A stretch of DNA of 64,000 nt from Paenibacillus sp. PCH8 (GTDB lineage Bacteria; Bacillota; Bacilli; Paenibacillales; Paenibacillaceae). Position 1 is the first letter of the stretch. Each line of letters opens with the position of its first letter. The stretch lies in contig NZ_PKQK01000001.1 of NCBI RefSeq assembly GCF_002968835.1, positions 1,550,001 to 1,614,000 of the forward strand. The letters are read 5' to 3'. Position numbers and translations under genes: made by a program. Below are positions 8,032 to 16,719 of the stretch, in pieces. Below the pieces are notes generated by a model that saw only the letters and a list, made by a program, of their open reading frames with translations, searched no databases and was not told the DNA's origin.

Positions 8032-9383
8032 TGTTCAAAAAACTTCGCAATCGATTCCTGATCGTGAATCTGGTGTCCATCTCCATCATGATGCTGGTGG
8101 CATTTGTGACGATCTATACGATTACGTACCAGAATGTGCAACGGGAGACGAATATGGAGTTGTACAAGGTGTCTGATTTCTACCACAGTCCTTATAATTC
8201 ATCCAAAATGCCGCGTGGGGAAGGGCAGGGTTCTGGTACAGGTGGTAGTACAGGCTCAGGTTCAGAAAGTTCAGGTTCAGAATCACTACCTTCCGATGCC
8301 ATGGGTGGTGATAATGGAGGACCGGGAGGTGATCCCAACTCACCTCCGGCACGTTCCGTTTCGTTTATGATCAAGACGGATGACCAGTGGAAGATTACGG
8401 ATACGCATTCCCGTTTTGATATGGAAGATACGTTCTACACCGAGGCGCTAACAAAGGTTGACCAGGATAAAGTTGATAATTCGGAACGTCAGACGGGACA
8501 ATTTGCACTGGATGGAACGGACTGGGCTTATGTGGTTGATCCAAGCGGTAATGGGCATATGATCGTATTCATTGATGTGACGGCGCAACAAGGCATTCTT
8601 ACGAATCTGATCTATACATTTGCCGTTGTTGGACTGGTTATGCTGATTGTGATCTACTTCCTGAGCCGTTATTTTGCGAATCGCTCTATTGCACCGGTCA
8701 GGGAAGCGTTTGAGAAGCAAAAACAATTTATCGGGGATGCTTCACATGAGCTGAAGACACCTCTGGCGATCATTAATACCAATGCTGACGTACTGCTTGC
8801 GAATCAAGAGGATACTATAGCGAACCAGGCCAAATGGCTACACTATATCAAGTCGGAAACTGAGCGCATGACCGGACTTACGAATGATCTGCTCTATCTA
8901 ACACAGATGGATGACTCACGCTCCACGATGATTCATGCGAAGTTTAATATGAGCGATGCGGTAGAGAGTATTATTTTGCCGATGGAGGCCGTAATATTTG
9001 AGAAAAACATCTCCCTCGATTACAGCATTGAGCCGAATCTGACGGTTCATGGAAACAGTGAGCAGATCAAACAGGTCATTCTGATCCTGCTGGATAATGC
9101 TGTGAAGTATTCCGGTCCCAAAGGGTCCGTGAACGTTACGCTTCAGAAACAGAATAATGATGTCATGCTAGCCGTGTCCAACACAGGGGAAGGCATTGCA
9201 TCGGAACATCTGGACCGGATCTTCGATCGATTCTATCGTACCGATTCTTCAAGAGCCCGCAAGCATGGTGGACATGGTCTGGGTCTGGCCATTGCGCGTT
9301 CCATCGTGGATCAGCATAAAGGAGAGGTGTACGCTCGAAGTGTGGTCGGAGAAGGCGCTACATTTTACGTGCGTTTGTCGTAG
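8031..9383 (+). CDS. sensor histidine kinase with Gly/Ser-rich extracellular segment
   Basis: This is a 450-residue membrane kinase. TM1 is about residues 12-32 and TM2 about 190-211. The extracellular sensor between them contains a low-complexity stretch at about 62-106, rich in Gly, Ser and Pro (GSGTGGSTGSGSESSGS, then GGDNGGPGGDP). HisKA has the phospho-accepting H239 in GDASHELKTP. HATPase_c shows the N box (LLDNAVKY), G1 (NTGEGI), F box (FDRFYR) and G2 (HGLGLAI). It is co-translated with the preceding regulator. The low-complexity segment recalls the Gly/Pro-rich parts of the lipoprotein encoded by the divergent operon. The signal is unknown. Confidence 0.95.
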   Translation: MFKKLRNRFLIVNLVSISIMMLVAFVTIYTITYQNVQRETNMELYKVSDFYHSPYNSSKMPRGEGQGSGTGGSTGSGSESSGSESLPSDAMGGDNGGPGGDPNSPPARSVSFMIKTDDQWKITDTHSRFDMEDTFYTEALTKVDQDKVDNSERQTGQFALDGTDWAYVVDPSGNGHMIVFIDVTAQQGILTNLIYTFAVVGLVMLIVIYFLSRYFANRSIAPVREAFEKQKQFIGDASHELKTPLAIINTNADVLLANQEDTIANQAKWLHYIKSETERMTGLTNDLLYLTQMDDSRSTMIHAKFNMSDAVESIILPMEAVIFEKNISLDYSIEPNLTVHGNSEQIKQVILILLDNAVKYSGPKGSVNVTLQKQNNDVMLAVSNTGEGIASEHLDRIFDRFYRTDSSRARKHGGHGLGLAIARSIVDQHKGEVYARSVVGEGATFYVRLS

Positions 9384-9635
9384 GGGCGGCGTGATGCGCT
9401 GGCGTAGAGTCGGATGAAGGTTTAGAGCATAGAGCGGGAGTGAGGGCCTCGCTACTCGCTACTTGCACGGAAGTCTGATTTCCACCTAAATGAAAAACAT
9501 CCCCTCTACGCATCTGCTCCACACTAACCCTTCAGTCTGGCTCTATAATCGGCAATTAGGCATAAGTTCTGCCTGTAATGGGTTAACCTATGCTACAATG
9601 GCAACAGTATGTATGAATCAAGGAGATGAACAGAA

Positions 9636-9923
9636 GTGACAGACACGAACTCAATCAATGAACAAGAAATGATGCAATATATTGCAGATAAAACCAAAGC
9701 AAGCCAAGCGAATATCGCTCTTGTGCTGAAGCATGAGCAAGCGTACATCAACAAGGCGCACGAAAATACCAAAGGTAACGATGTGGATATTGATGGGGAT
9801 GATCTGGCTGACTACATCCTTAGTCGTAAAGATGTGAAGCTGGACGAGTTGACTGTGGAAAGCATTTTGGATGCTGAAATGGACTATCTGATGGACAAGG
9901 GTCACGCGGGATACGTAGATTAA
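9636..9923 (+). CDS. uncharacterised small acidic protein (95 aa)
   Basis: The GTG start at 9636 has an AAGGAGAT ribosome site 8 bases upstream and an extended -10 (TGCTACAAT, 9591-9599). The product is a soluble acidic, probably helical protein (KGNDVDIDGDDLADYILSRK...LDAEMDYLMDKGH) without signal peptide or Cys residues. No family is recognised, though the strong start signals and length make it a real gene. The 252 bp upstream, after the kinase stop, hold no other gene. A terminator-like hairpin lies at 10042-10090. Confidence 0.7.
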   Translation: MTDTNSINEQEMMQYIADKTKASQANIALVLKHEQAYINKAHENTKGNDVDIDGDDLADYILSRKDVKLDELTVESILDAEMDYLMDKGHAGYVD

Positions 9924-10041
9924 GATTAGCGTAGAACCTGACAGGCCCTATTATTAAGGTACAGAGCAAATAGGCGATAAGGTGCTATTCCAAAAGTGGA
10001 ATTTCACCTATGTAGCTTTTTGCATCGCAAGTGTTGTACTG

Positions 10042-10090
10042 TAAAAAGACCTCAACTCCACGATAATGTGGTGTTGAGGCTTTTTTTAGA
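10042..10090. terminator. bidirectional terminator
   Basis: The arms CCTCAAC-t-CCAC and GTGG-t-GTTGAGG flank GATAAT. There is an A-run on the left (AAAAAGA) and a T7 run on the right. It serves the small acidic-protein gene (plus) and the SDR gene (minus). Confidence 0.8.
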
Positions 10091-10107
10091 TTGTAGCTAT
10101 CGGCTTC

Positions 10108-10875
10108 TTATTGACCCATCAAGCCGCCATCTACGGTGTAGAGGGAAGCTGTTACATAGGATGCTTCTTCGGACAACAGGAAGTTCATCACCGCAGCGAC
10201 TTCTTCCGGTTCGCCATAACGGCCCATTGGAATGCTGGACACCGTTGCTGATTGATAATCTTCCGCGTTGCCGGAATTCGCCTCGATCTGGCGCATCATG
10301 CGTGTGTTAATTGTACCTGGCAATACGGCGTTCACCCGGATATTGTAAGGTGCCAGCTCATTGGCAGCGGTACGCGTGAGACCAACCACGGCATGTTTGG
10401 ACATAATATATGGAGATACGGCCGGAGCACCCATCAGACCCGCGAGGGAAGAGGTATTCAGGATCGCACCGGATTTTTGTTTTTTCATGACTGGAATGAC
10501 GTTCTGCAGACCCAGGAATACCCCGCGGATGTTAACGTTATATACGGTGTCGAGTGCTTCAACACTCAGGTCTTCGATCAGTCCGGTTGGACCTTCAATC
10601 CCGGCATTGTTGGCAAAATAATCGATTCGGCCAAACGCATCCAGTGCTTTTTGCACATAGTTTTTCACGTCGGCTTCTTGGGAAACGTTCGCTTTCACCG
10701 CGATCACGTGTTCTTTGTCGAGGTTCAGATCGGTGATCGTCTGTTGGATGGCTTCTTCATTCAGATCTACCAGAACCAGATTGATTTTGCGCTCCGCGAG
10801 GCGGCGTGCCAACTCTTTACCAATGCCACCGGCTGCTCCTGTAATAACGGCTGTATGTGTATAAGATGTACTCAT
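10108..10875 (-). CDS. SDR-family NAD(P)-dependent oxidoreductase
   Basis: This 255-residue classical short-chain dehydrogenase carries the cofactor motif TGAAGGIG (residues 12-19) and an acidic residue after strand 2 (VDLN), which favours NAD over NADP. It also has NNAG and the catalytic Ser/Tyr/Lys (NTSS...SPYIMSKHA). The C-terminal PGTINTRMM and VTASLYTVDGG are typical. Its substrate is unknown. It is divergent from a TetR regulator whose intergenic palindrome suggests that the regulator controls one or both genes. A GGAG ribosome site precedes the ATG at 10875. Confidence 0.92.
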   Translation of the reverse strand: MSTSYTHTAVITGAAGGIGKELARRLAERKINLVLVDLNEEAIQQTITDLNLDKEHVIAVKANVSQEADVKNYVQKALDAFGRIDYFANNAGIEGPTGLIEDLSVEALDTVYNVNIRGVFLGLQNVIPVMKKQKSGAILNTSSLAGLMGAPAVSPYIMSKHAVVGLTRTAANELAPYNIRVNAVLPGTINTRMMRQIEANSGNAEDYQSATVSSIPMGRYGEPEEVAAVMNFLLSEEASYVTASLYTVDGGLMGQ

Positions 10876-11031
10876 GAACTATCCGCTCCTTATTCATTAT
10901 TGGCAGGTATTCTTCAAAAAAAGTTTCAACCTGTCGTCTATCGTTCCTGTCTCAATGTTAAGATATACATAGCGGTGTGACAATCATCATTGACAGCGCA
11001 TATGTCTGCTATCGGACAGAGATGTAAGCGG

Positions 11032-11058
11032 TGTTCATTTATATTACAATAATGAACA
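11032..11058. promoter_or_regulatory. palindromic operator, probably for the adjacent TetR protein
   Basis: The perfect inverted repeat TGTTCATT (11032-11039) and AATGAACA (11051-11058) is separated by 11 AT-rich bases that include TACAAT, a possible -10. It lies directly upstream of the tetR ribosome site, where a repressor would block its own promoter. Confidence 0.6.
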
Positions 11059-11070
11059 AAGGAGGCGAGA

Positions 11071-11709
11071 ATGTTGATCATTGAACATCCTCAGGACCGG
11101 AGAGCACGAAGAACGCAGGATGCCATCATCGCTGCGGCGGTTTCTTTGATATTGGAGAAGGGAGCAGACGCTCTAACCATTCGGGATATTACGGAGCGGG
11201 CGGATTACAACCGAGGAACATTCTATTTACATTTTCCCGGCAAACCGGAGTTATTACAGTTCATTCTGGATGATTTCATGCAGGGAGTGGGACAAGCTTA
11301 CGCAGAACCGTATACACAGCTCAAAGAAGTGGACATGACTGCATTGCTGCCATCCACGATGCCTGTATTTGAATATATTGAAGCCCATCAGGATATTTTC
11401 CGTGCACTAATGACGATGCATGGAGATATGGGTTCCCGGCTGTGCAATATGTTTAGAACGTATCTAACCGAAGATTTTGTACTGGTGACCGAGGATAGCG
11501 AGCAGACGATTAATTACGACATCATGTTAAGTTATCTGGTATCTGCTACGGTGGGTGTAATTATGCATTGGGCGGAGATTGGGTTCAAATATTCTGCGCA
11601 TTATATGGGGGAGCAGCTTACGGCACTGATTAACATCAAACCGACCCGTCTGCTGATTGAACCAGGGCAGAAGGGTCGGACCATTCATGAACGTATGCTT
11701 TTGGATTAA
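11071..11709 (+). CDS. TetR/AcrR-family transcriptional regulator
   Basis: This is a 212-residue regulator. The N-terminal HTH (about residues 12-60) reads AIIAAAVSLILEKGADALTI then DITERADYNRGTFYLHFPGK, the classical TetR pattern with the FY.HF recognition-helix end. The C-terminal ligand domain resembles TetR_C_7-type YxiH-like proteins and ends in a hydrophobic helix. AAGGAGG lies 8 bases before ATG 11071. It is divergent from the SDR gene and converges with the siroheme methyltransferase gene, 9 bp away. Confidence 0.93.
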   Translation: MLIIEHPQDRRARRTQDAIIAAAVSLILEKGADALTIRDITERADYNRGTFYLHFPGKPELLQFILDDFMQGVGQAYAEPYTQLKEVDMTALLPSTMPVFEYIEAHQDIFRALMTMHGDMGSRLCNMFRTYLTEDFVLVTEDSEQTINYDIMLSYLVSATVGVIMHWAEIGFKYSAHYMGEQLTALINIKPTRLLIEPGQKGRTIHERMLLD

Positions 11710-11718
11710 AGTACCGGA

Positions 11719-12489
11719 TTATCCGGTCATGGAGGCGTTCGCGGCCTGCTGCATCTGAAGCAGTTGCTCGCGGACCAGGACCGACTCTCCGATCATAATT
11801 AATGCCGGATTATTTACTTGATGTGACAGGGCGAGGGAGTGGAGTTCGGAGAGTGTGCCGGTAATAATCCGTTCCTCCGAAGTGGTTCCCCGTTCGATTA
11901 AAGCCGCAGGGGTGTGTCCACTTTTGCCATGGTGAAGCAATTCGTGCTGGATCTGAGGTAGTTGGCTAATACCCATATAGATGACCAGTGTATCCACACT
12001 ATGGGCGAGCAGGTCCCAGCGGACCGAAGATACACTTCCGTCACTGCCGGTTCCAGTGACACATGCGAAGGAAGAAGCGACCCCGCGATGGGTTAACGGA
12101 ATAAGGGATGAAGCAGATGTACCCACTGCCGAAGTGATGCCGGGAATGACTTCAAATGCAATCCCCGCTTCGGCCAGTACAAGCGCTTCTTCACCGCCGC
12201 GGCCGAAGATAAACGGATCGCCACCCTTGAGTCGTACGACTCGTTTGCCTTCTGCTGCGTGTGAAGCCAGCATCCGTCCAATCATCTCCTGACTCATGGA
12301 GTGAAGGCCTGGAGCCTTGCCGCAGTAGATGCGAAGTGCTCCTTCACGAGCCTCAGCGAGCAACTGATCATTCACAAGCCGATCATACATAATGACATCT
12401 GCGAACTGAATGCGTTTCAGGGCTTTGACCGTAATCAGATCCGGATCTCCAGGACCAGCGCCAACAATACTCACCAGGCCCCGGCTCAT
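11719..12489 (-). CDS. cobA: uroporphyrinogen-III C-methyltransferase (SUMT)
   Basis: This 256-residue tetrapyrrole methylase converts uroporphyrinogen III to precorrin-2 with two SAM, the first step to siroheme. Signatures are VGAGPGDPDLITVKA at the N-terminus, the YDRLV turn, GGDPFIFGRGGEE (about residues 88-100) and GITSAVGTSA. It is the last gene of the nir operon and overlaps the FNT gene by 4 bp (ATGA). NirB needs siroheme, so its position here is functional. The dehydrogenase/ferrochelatase step is not encoded in this window. Confidence 0.95.
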   Translation of the reverse strand: MSRGLVSIVGAGPGDPDLITVKALKRIQFADVIMYDRLVNDQLLAEAREGALRIYCGKAPGLHSMSQEMIGRMLASHAAEGKRVVRLKGGDPFIFGRGGEEALVLAEAGIAFEVIPGITSAVGTSASSLIPLTHRGVASSFACVTGTGSDGSVSSVRWDLLAHSVDTLVIYMGISQLPQIQHELLHHGKSGHTPAALIERGTTSEERIITGTLSELHSLALSHQVNNPALIMIGESVLVREQLLQMQQAANASMTG

Positions 12490-13367
12490 GACCGCGTCCC
12501 CAGTTTCGGTGCAGCATCGGGGCTTGCCAATCCTGAACGACCGCCCTGAATGGTTGCCAGTTTGGATGAGAGCTTCGCAGGATTGCCCCAGTGATGAGCG
12601 GCATACAGACCGAGACCTGTAAATACGGCTCCGCCAATGAGATTACCCACCAACACCGGGATCTGATTCCACAGCCACCAGTCTGCCATACTGACCTGTG
12701 CACCCAGCATCATGCCTGCCGGAATGACGAACATATTCACTACAGCATGCTCAAAACCCTGAGCAAAAAATATCGTAATCGGCAGCCACATCGCTACAAT
12801 TTTACCCAATGTAGAAGAAGAGGTCATCGCCATAACAGCTCCGAGTGTAACCATCCAGTTACATAGAATGGCTTTGATGGTGACCAGAACAATACCCACT
12901 CCGCCCAGATGCTGATACCCCAATGTCTTGGCTTCACTGGTCTGGATCAGCGTTTGAATCAGAGGGTTGCTCATATCTGTCCCCATCTTCGTGATGGTTA
13001 GGCCGTATAACAGAGCATAGAATGCACATCCGATTAGATGACCTGTAATCACCCAGGAATAATTTCGGAGCATATCCATCCAAGTAATTCTACGTTTCAT
13101 CACGGCGAGTGGAATCATCGCAAAGTTCCCAGTCACCAGTTCAAGACCCAGCAGAATAATCAGGACGAACCCTGCGGGAAAAATCAGTGCACCTGCCAAA
13201 CCAACGGAAGTTTGAGATACAGCGGTATAGGCCAGTGTGGTTGCAAAGGCAAGGATCGCCCCTGCCAGAAAACCGCGGATGAGCATCTGTACCCGGTTCA
13301 TTCTGGCTTTGCTCTCCCCAGCTTCGACCATTAATTGCAGTACTTCTGCAGGTTTAACAAAATCCAT
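12486..13367 (-). CDS. formate/nitrite transporter (FNT) family channel, NirC-like
   Basis: This is an approximately 293-residue protein with six predicted membrane helices and the FNT signatures (AGALIFPAGFVLIILLGLEL, TGNFAMIP, and CNWMVTLG in the pore-lining region). The position between nirD and cobA points to nitrite uptake. The start is taken as ATG 13367, because GGAGGTG lies 7 bases upstream; an in-frame ATG at 13382 would sit on the ribosome site itself. The C-terminal 25 residues are hydrophilic. It is separated from nirD by 77 bp. Confidence 0.92.
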   Translation of the reverse strand: MDFVKPAEVLQLMVEAGESKARMNRVQMLIRGFLAGAILAFATTLAYTAVSQTSVGLAGALIFPAGFVLIILLGLELVTGNFAMIPLAVMKRRITWMDMLRNYSWVITGHLIGCAFYALLYGLTITKMGTDMSNPLIQTLIQTSEAKTLGYQHLGGVGIVLVTIKAILCNWMVTLGAVMAMTSSSTLGKIVAMWLPITIFFAQGFEHAVVNMFVIPAGMMLGAQVSMADWWLWNQIPVLVGNLIGGAVFTGLGLYAAHHWGNPAKLSSKLATIQGGRSGLASPDAAPKLGTRS

Positions 13368-13444
13368 AGCGCACACCTCCATAATGTCAGGTTAGATGGT
13401 GAGGGTAATCATAGGTCTTGTGATATAAGGGAAGGTTGGTTACG

Positions 13445-13762
13445 CTAACCCGCAATCGTGATGTAAATATCTCCGCTGTTCCCGTCCACTTCTGTCTGGT
13501 AGGTATTCAGGCAGCCTTCATCCGGTTCATGTACCTTGCCGCTCTGGAGATCAATCTTCCAGTCATGCAGCGGACAATGAACCGTTGTGCCACACACCAT
13601 ACCCTCCGACAGCTTGCCGCCCTTGTGAGGGCAGCGATTCTCAACAGCATGCAGACTACCATCGCTCAGTTTGAAGACTGCAATTTCGGTATCCTGTATC
13701 TGGAAGGTCCGTGCTCCCTTTTCATCAATATCCGCAAGATGTCCAATCCGAAATCTGTTCAT
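13445..13762 (-). CDS. nirD: nitrite reductase small subunit (Rieske-type)
   Basis: This 105-residue protein is the NirD partner of assimilatory NADH-dependent nitrite reductase. It contains the Rieske iron-sulfur motifs CPHKGG and CPLHDW with both Cys/His pairs, so the cluster should be intact. The ribosome site GGAGGAA lies 6 bases before ATG 13762. It lies 17 bp downstream of nirB in the same operon. Confidence 0.96.
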   Translation of the reverse strand: MNRFRIGHLADIDEKGARTFQIQDTEIAVFKLSDGSLHAVENRCPHKGGKLSEGMVCGTTVHCPLHDWKIDLQSGKVHEPDEGCLNTYQTEVDGNSGDIYITIAG

Positions 13763-13779
13763 CGCTGTTCCTCCTCTTC

Positions 13780-16221
13780 CTAGTGAGTTACCGGCTCGGC
13801 ACCGGACAGTGGGGTGAAGTTTTTACGCAATTTCTCGTCTTCAATGATTTCTTTCCAAGGATCAACGGTGTTGCCCAATGTGACTTCCAGACGTTCAACC
13901 AGAGCAAGACGTACATCCCGATCCTCCAGTGCATTCTTCACATGATCCAGACCTACCCGTTCAATCCATGCCGCTGTTCTCTCATTCCATTTTGCGTTCT
14001 CTCTATAGTATTGCAGGTAAGCGTAGGTCCACTCTTCCACTTCAGCATCGGTCTTCACCGTACACAGCAGTTCGGCTGTACGAACCTTGACTCCCGCGTT
14101 ACCGCCCACATGAAGCTCCCATGCACCATCAATGGCAACGACACCCAGATCCTTGATCGTCGCTTCCGCACAATTCCGCGGACATCCAGAGACAGCGAGC
14201 TTCACTTTGGCCGGAGCAACCATCTTGTCGAGTTTTTTCTCCAGACGAATGCCCATCTCAATGGAATCCTGTGTCCCGAATCGGCAGAACGTATTACCCA
14301 CACAAGTCTTCACCGTCCGCAGCGCTTTGCCGTATCCGAAGCCTGAAGGCATATCGAGTTCTTCCCAGATTTTCGGCAGATTCTCTTTTTGCACACCGAG
14401 TAGATCCAGCCGTTGTCCACCAGTGAACTTCACCATCGGTACATCATATTTCTCTGCAACGGTTGCAATCTTGATCAATTCAGCTGGAGAAGTTACACCA
14501 CCATAGATTCGTGGGATAACGGAATAGGTGCCATCTTTCTGAATGTTGGCATGGTAACGTTCGTTGGTGAATTTGGATACACGCTCATCGGCGTATTCTG
14601 TCGGCCAGATCATGCCGAGATAATAGTTCAGGGATGGGCGACATTTGGAGCAGCCTTCCGGCTCATTCCAACCGAGAACGTTCATGACTTCCTTAACGGT
14701 TTTCAGTCCCATTTCCTTGATTTGTGCAACAATCTCATCCCGGTCATATGATGTGCAGCCACAGATGCCTTCTTTGGTCTGTTCGCCTACATTATCACCA
14801 GCATAATACGTAAGTAGGTTCTCAATAATGGGTTTGCATCCACCGCAGGAAGCCGAAGCTTTGGTGCAGGATTTGATGGCACCGAGGGTGTTGCAGCCTT
14901 TATTCAGCACAGCGTCTCCGATGGAAGATTTGGTAACACCGTTACACCCGCAGACAATTTCATCATCCGCCATACTTGCCATGCGCTCTGCAACAGATGG
15001 ACCGGAGCCTGAACCGCCGGAAGGGAAGCCGAGTAGAATCTCTTTCTCACGACCGCTAATGTTCTCGCCACTCTTCATAAGAGAGAACAGCGATGCGCCA
15101 TCTGTGGTATCCCCGAACAATACAGCTCCGATCAGCTGTCCATCCCTGATAACCATCTTTTTGTACACGCCATCAACATCATCCTGAATGCGAATGCTGC
15201 GGGTGTCCGCAGCGTCTTTGAATTGTCCGGCAGAGAAGACATCGACACCCGATACTTTCAACTTCGTGGAAGTGACTGAACCTGCGTATCCTTCGGTCGT
15301 CGCACCAGCCAGGCGTTTGGCGAGCACCATGCCTTGTTCATATAATGGAGCAACCAATCCGTAGGCGATACCGCGGTGTTCTGCACATTCACCAACAGCA
15401 GAGATGCCAGGGATGCTGGTATGCATATAATCATCTACGATGACTCCTCGATTCACGTCAAGGCCGGAATTGCGAGCCAGTTCAATCTGCGGACGAATGC
15501 CGACAGCCATGACGACCAGATCCGCTTCGAGAACGGTTTGATCGGTAAACCGGATGGCTTTCACCCGATGTTTGCCTGTGATTTCTTCGGTATGTTTGTT
15601 CAAAAGGAATTTCATGCCCTGCTCTTCAAGCTCCCGTTGAAGCATTAATCCTGCCGGGAGATCCAGATTCCGGTCCATCAGATGACCGTTAATATGAATG
15701 ACAGTGACGTCCATGCCCAGATTGAGCAGGCCCCGTGCAGCTTCAAGCCCAAGCAGTCCGCCCCCGATGACGGCAGCTTTGCGGTACTTTTGCGATGCGT
15801 CCATCATGGTCTCGCAATCTTTGATGTCACGGAAACCGATAACGCCTTCCTTGTTAGCCCCGGGAAGAGGCAAGATGAACGCCTGTGAGCCGGTTGCCAT
15901 AATCAGCTCATCATAGGTTACACGTACACCATTCTGAGATACAACTTCCTTGCGCTCGGCATGGATCTGGACAACCGGGTCACCTGGATAGACTCGAATG
16001 TTGTTATCTTCGTACCAGCTCCATTCGTTGATGACGATATCTTCGATGGTTGTTCCGCCAGCCAGTACAGAGGATAGCATGATACGGTTGTAGTTAGGGT
16101 GTGGCTCTGCGCCGAAGACCGTAATTTCATAGGCATGCGGAGCAAGCTTCAGGATATGTTCAATTGTGCGGATTCCCGCCATGCCATTGCCGACCAGCAC
16201 CAGTTTTTTCGTTGTACTCAT
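13780..16221 (-). CDS. nirB: assimilatory nitrite reductase large subunit
   Basis: This 813-residue NADH-dependent nitrite reductase reduces nitrite to ammonium. In order it has an FAD-binding domain (LVGNGMAGIRTIEHIL), an NAD-binding domain (VIGGGLLGLEAARGL) and a BFD-like [2Fe-2S] domain (CGCNGV, CTKASASCGGC). A second Cys-rich repeat (CGCTSYDRDE) follows. The C-terminal siroheme/[4Fe-4S] domain has its four Cys in TCVGNTFCRFG and GCPRNCAE. The start is ATG 16221, because AAGGGGG lies 8 bases upstream; an in-frame codon at 16245 has no such site. A leader of about 195 nt precedes it, containing an ANTAR-type antiterminator and an overlapping terminator. Confidence 0.96.
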   Translation of the reverse strand: MSTTKKLVLVGNGMAGIRTIEHILKLAPHAYEITVFGAEPHPNYNRIMLSSVLAGGTTIEDIVINEWSWYEDNNIRVYPGDPVVQIHAERKEVVSQNGVRVTYDELIMATGSQAFILPLPGANKEGVIGFRDIKDCETMMDASQKYRKAAVIGGGLLGLEAARGLLNLGMDVTVIHINGHLMDRNLDLPAGLMLQRELEEQGMKFLLNKHTEEITGKHRVKAIRFTDQTVLEADLVVMAVGIRPQIELARNSGLDVNRGVIVDDYMHTSIPGISAVGECAEHRGIAYGLVAPLYEQGMVLAKRLAGATTEGYAGSVTSTKLKVSGVDVFSAGQFKDAADTRSIRIQDDVDGVYKKMVIRDGQLIGAVLFGDTTDGASLFSLMKSGENISGREKEILLGFPSGGSGSGPSVAERMASMADDEIVCGCNGVTKSSIGDAVLNKGCNTLGAIKSCTKASASCGGCKPIIENLLTYYAGDNVGEQTKEGICGCTSYDRDEIVAQIKEMGLKTVKEVMNVLGWNEPEGCSKCRPSLNYYLGMIWPTEYADERVSKFTNERYHANIQKDGTYSVIPRIYGGVTSPAELIKIATVAEKYDVPMVKFTGGQRLDLLGVQKENLPKIWEELDMPSGFGYGKALRTVKTCVGNTFCRFGTQDSIEMGIRLEKKLDKMVAPAKVKLAVSGCPRNCAEATIKDLGVVAIDGAWELHVGGNAGVKVRTAELLCTVKTDAEVEEWTYAYLQYYRENAKWNERTAAWIERVGLDHVKNALEDRDVRLALVERLEVTLGNTVDPWKEIIEDEKLRKNFTPLSGAEPVTH

Positions 16222-16271
16222 TATGATTAGCCCCCTTAGATCCATTCTGCAAACTGTCTCATCGCCTTGTC

Positions 16272-16352
16272 TCTAAAATAGAAAAAGCCTGTTATGCCTC
16301 GGAGGACTGCGTATCACATACGCTTCCCTTGCTCCGAGATTGCAAAACAGGC
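16272..16352 (-). terminator. attenuator terminator in the nirB leader
   Basis: On the minus strand the arms GCCTGTT (16352-16346) and AACAGGC (16293-16287) enclose further stems (CTCGGA/TCCGAG; GCGTAT/ATACGC). They are followed by TTTTTCTATTTT. It lies within the nirB leader, upstream of the start codon, so it acts on the nir transcript itself. Its 5' arm is the same sequence used by antiterminator hairpin P2. Confidence 0.85.
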
Positions 16353-16389
16353 TTCATTGCCGTTTCAACCAGTTACGCCGTTGTAACTG
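16346..16389 (-). ncRNA. ANTAR-responsive antiterminator (two hexaloop hairpins) in the nirB leader
   Basis: P1 has stem CAGTTAC/GTAACTG with hexaloop AACGGC (16389-16370). After 5 bases, P2 has stem AACGGC / GCC-U-GUU (one bulged U) with hexaloop AAUGAA (16364-16346). Both six-base loops have A at position 1 and G at position 4, the known ANTAR recognition rule. The 3' side of P2 is the terminator's 5' arm, so the two structures exclude each other. An ANTAR protein is encoded divergently 425 bp away. The structure was drawn by eye. Confidence 0.85.
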
Positions 16390-16422
16390 TGATCGATTCA
16401 TATATGGAGTTGTTGTGGCTTA

Positions 16423-16451
16423 ACTATAAAAGATCCAACTACTCATGTCAA
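16423..16451 (-). promoter_or_regulatory. sigma-A promoter of the nir operon
   Basis: On the minus strand TTGACA (16451-16446), 17 bases, TATAGT (16428-16423). Transcription would start near 16416, giving a leader of about 195 nt that begins some 27 nt before hairpin P1. Confidence 0.8.
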
Positions 16452-16462
16452 TATAGTTAACA
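16446..16462. promoter_or_regulatory. GlnR/TnrA-type box overlapping the nirB -35
   Basis: TGTCAATATAGTTAACA fits TGTNA-N7-TNACA at every fixed position. Five bases of the box are also part of the TTGACA -35, a placement suited to repression. A weaker partial match (AGTTAATTATGTTTACA) lies 39 bp upstream at 16485-16501. Confidence 0.65.
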
Positions 16463-16719
16463 TAAAAAAGTATTTGAAATTTAAAGTTAATTATGTTTAC
16501 ATGAGTTTATTGGAATACGAATGATCGAGGGAGTTTTACAGGTATATATTCATAAAAATGAAGCATTTAGATGAATTCAGCTTACCGAAAGCTACAAAAA
16601 CCGTAGAAAAGGTGCCATTTGTAGAATGAAAGCCTTTCTCAATAACAGGATAATTAGACCCGAATCATGGTTATAATTCTCGGAATCAGGTAGTGCAATC
16701 GTACCACTTCGCGTTTTCC

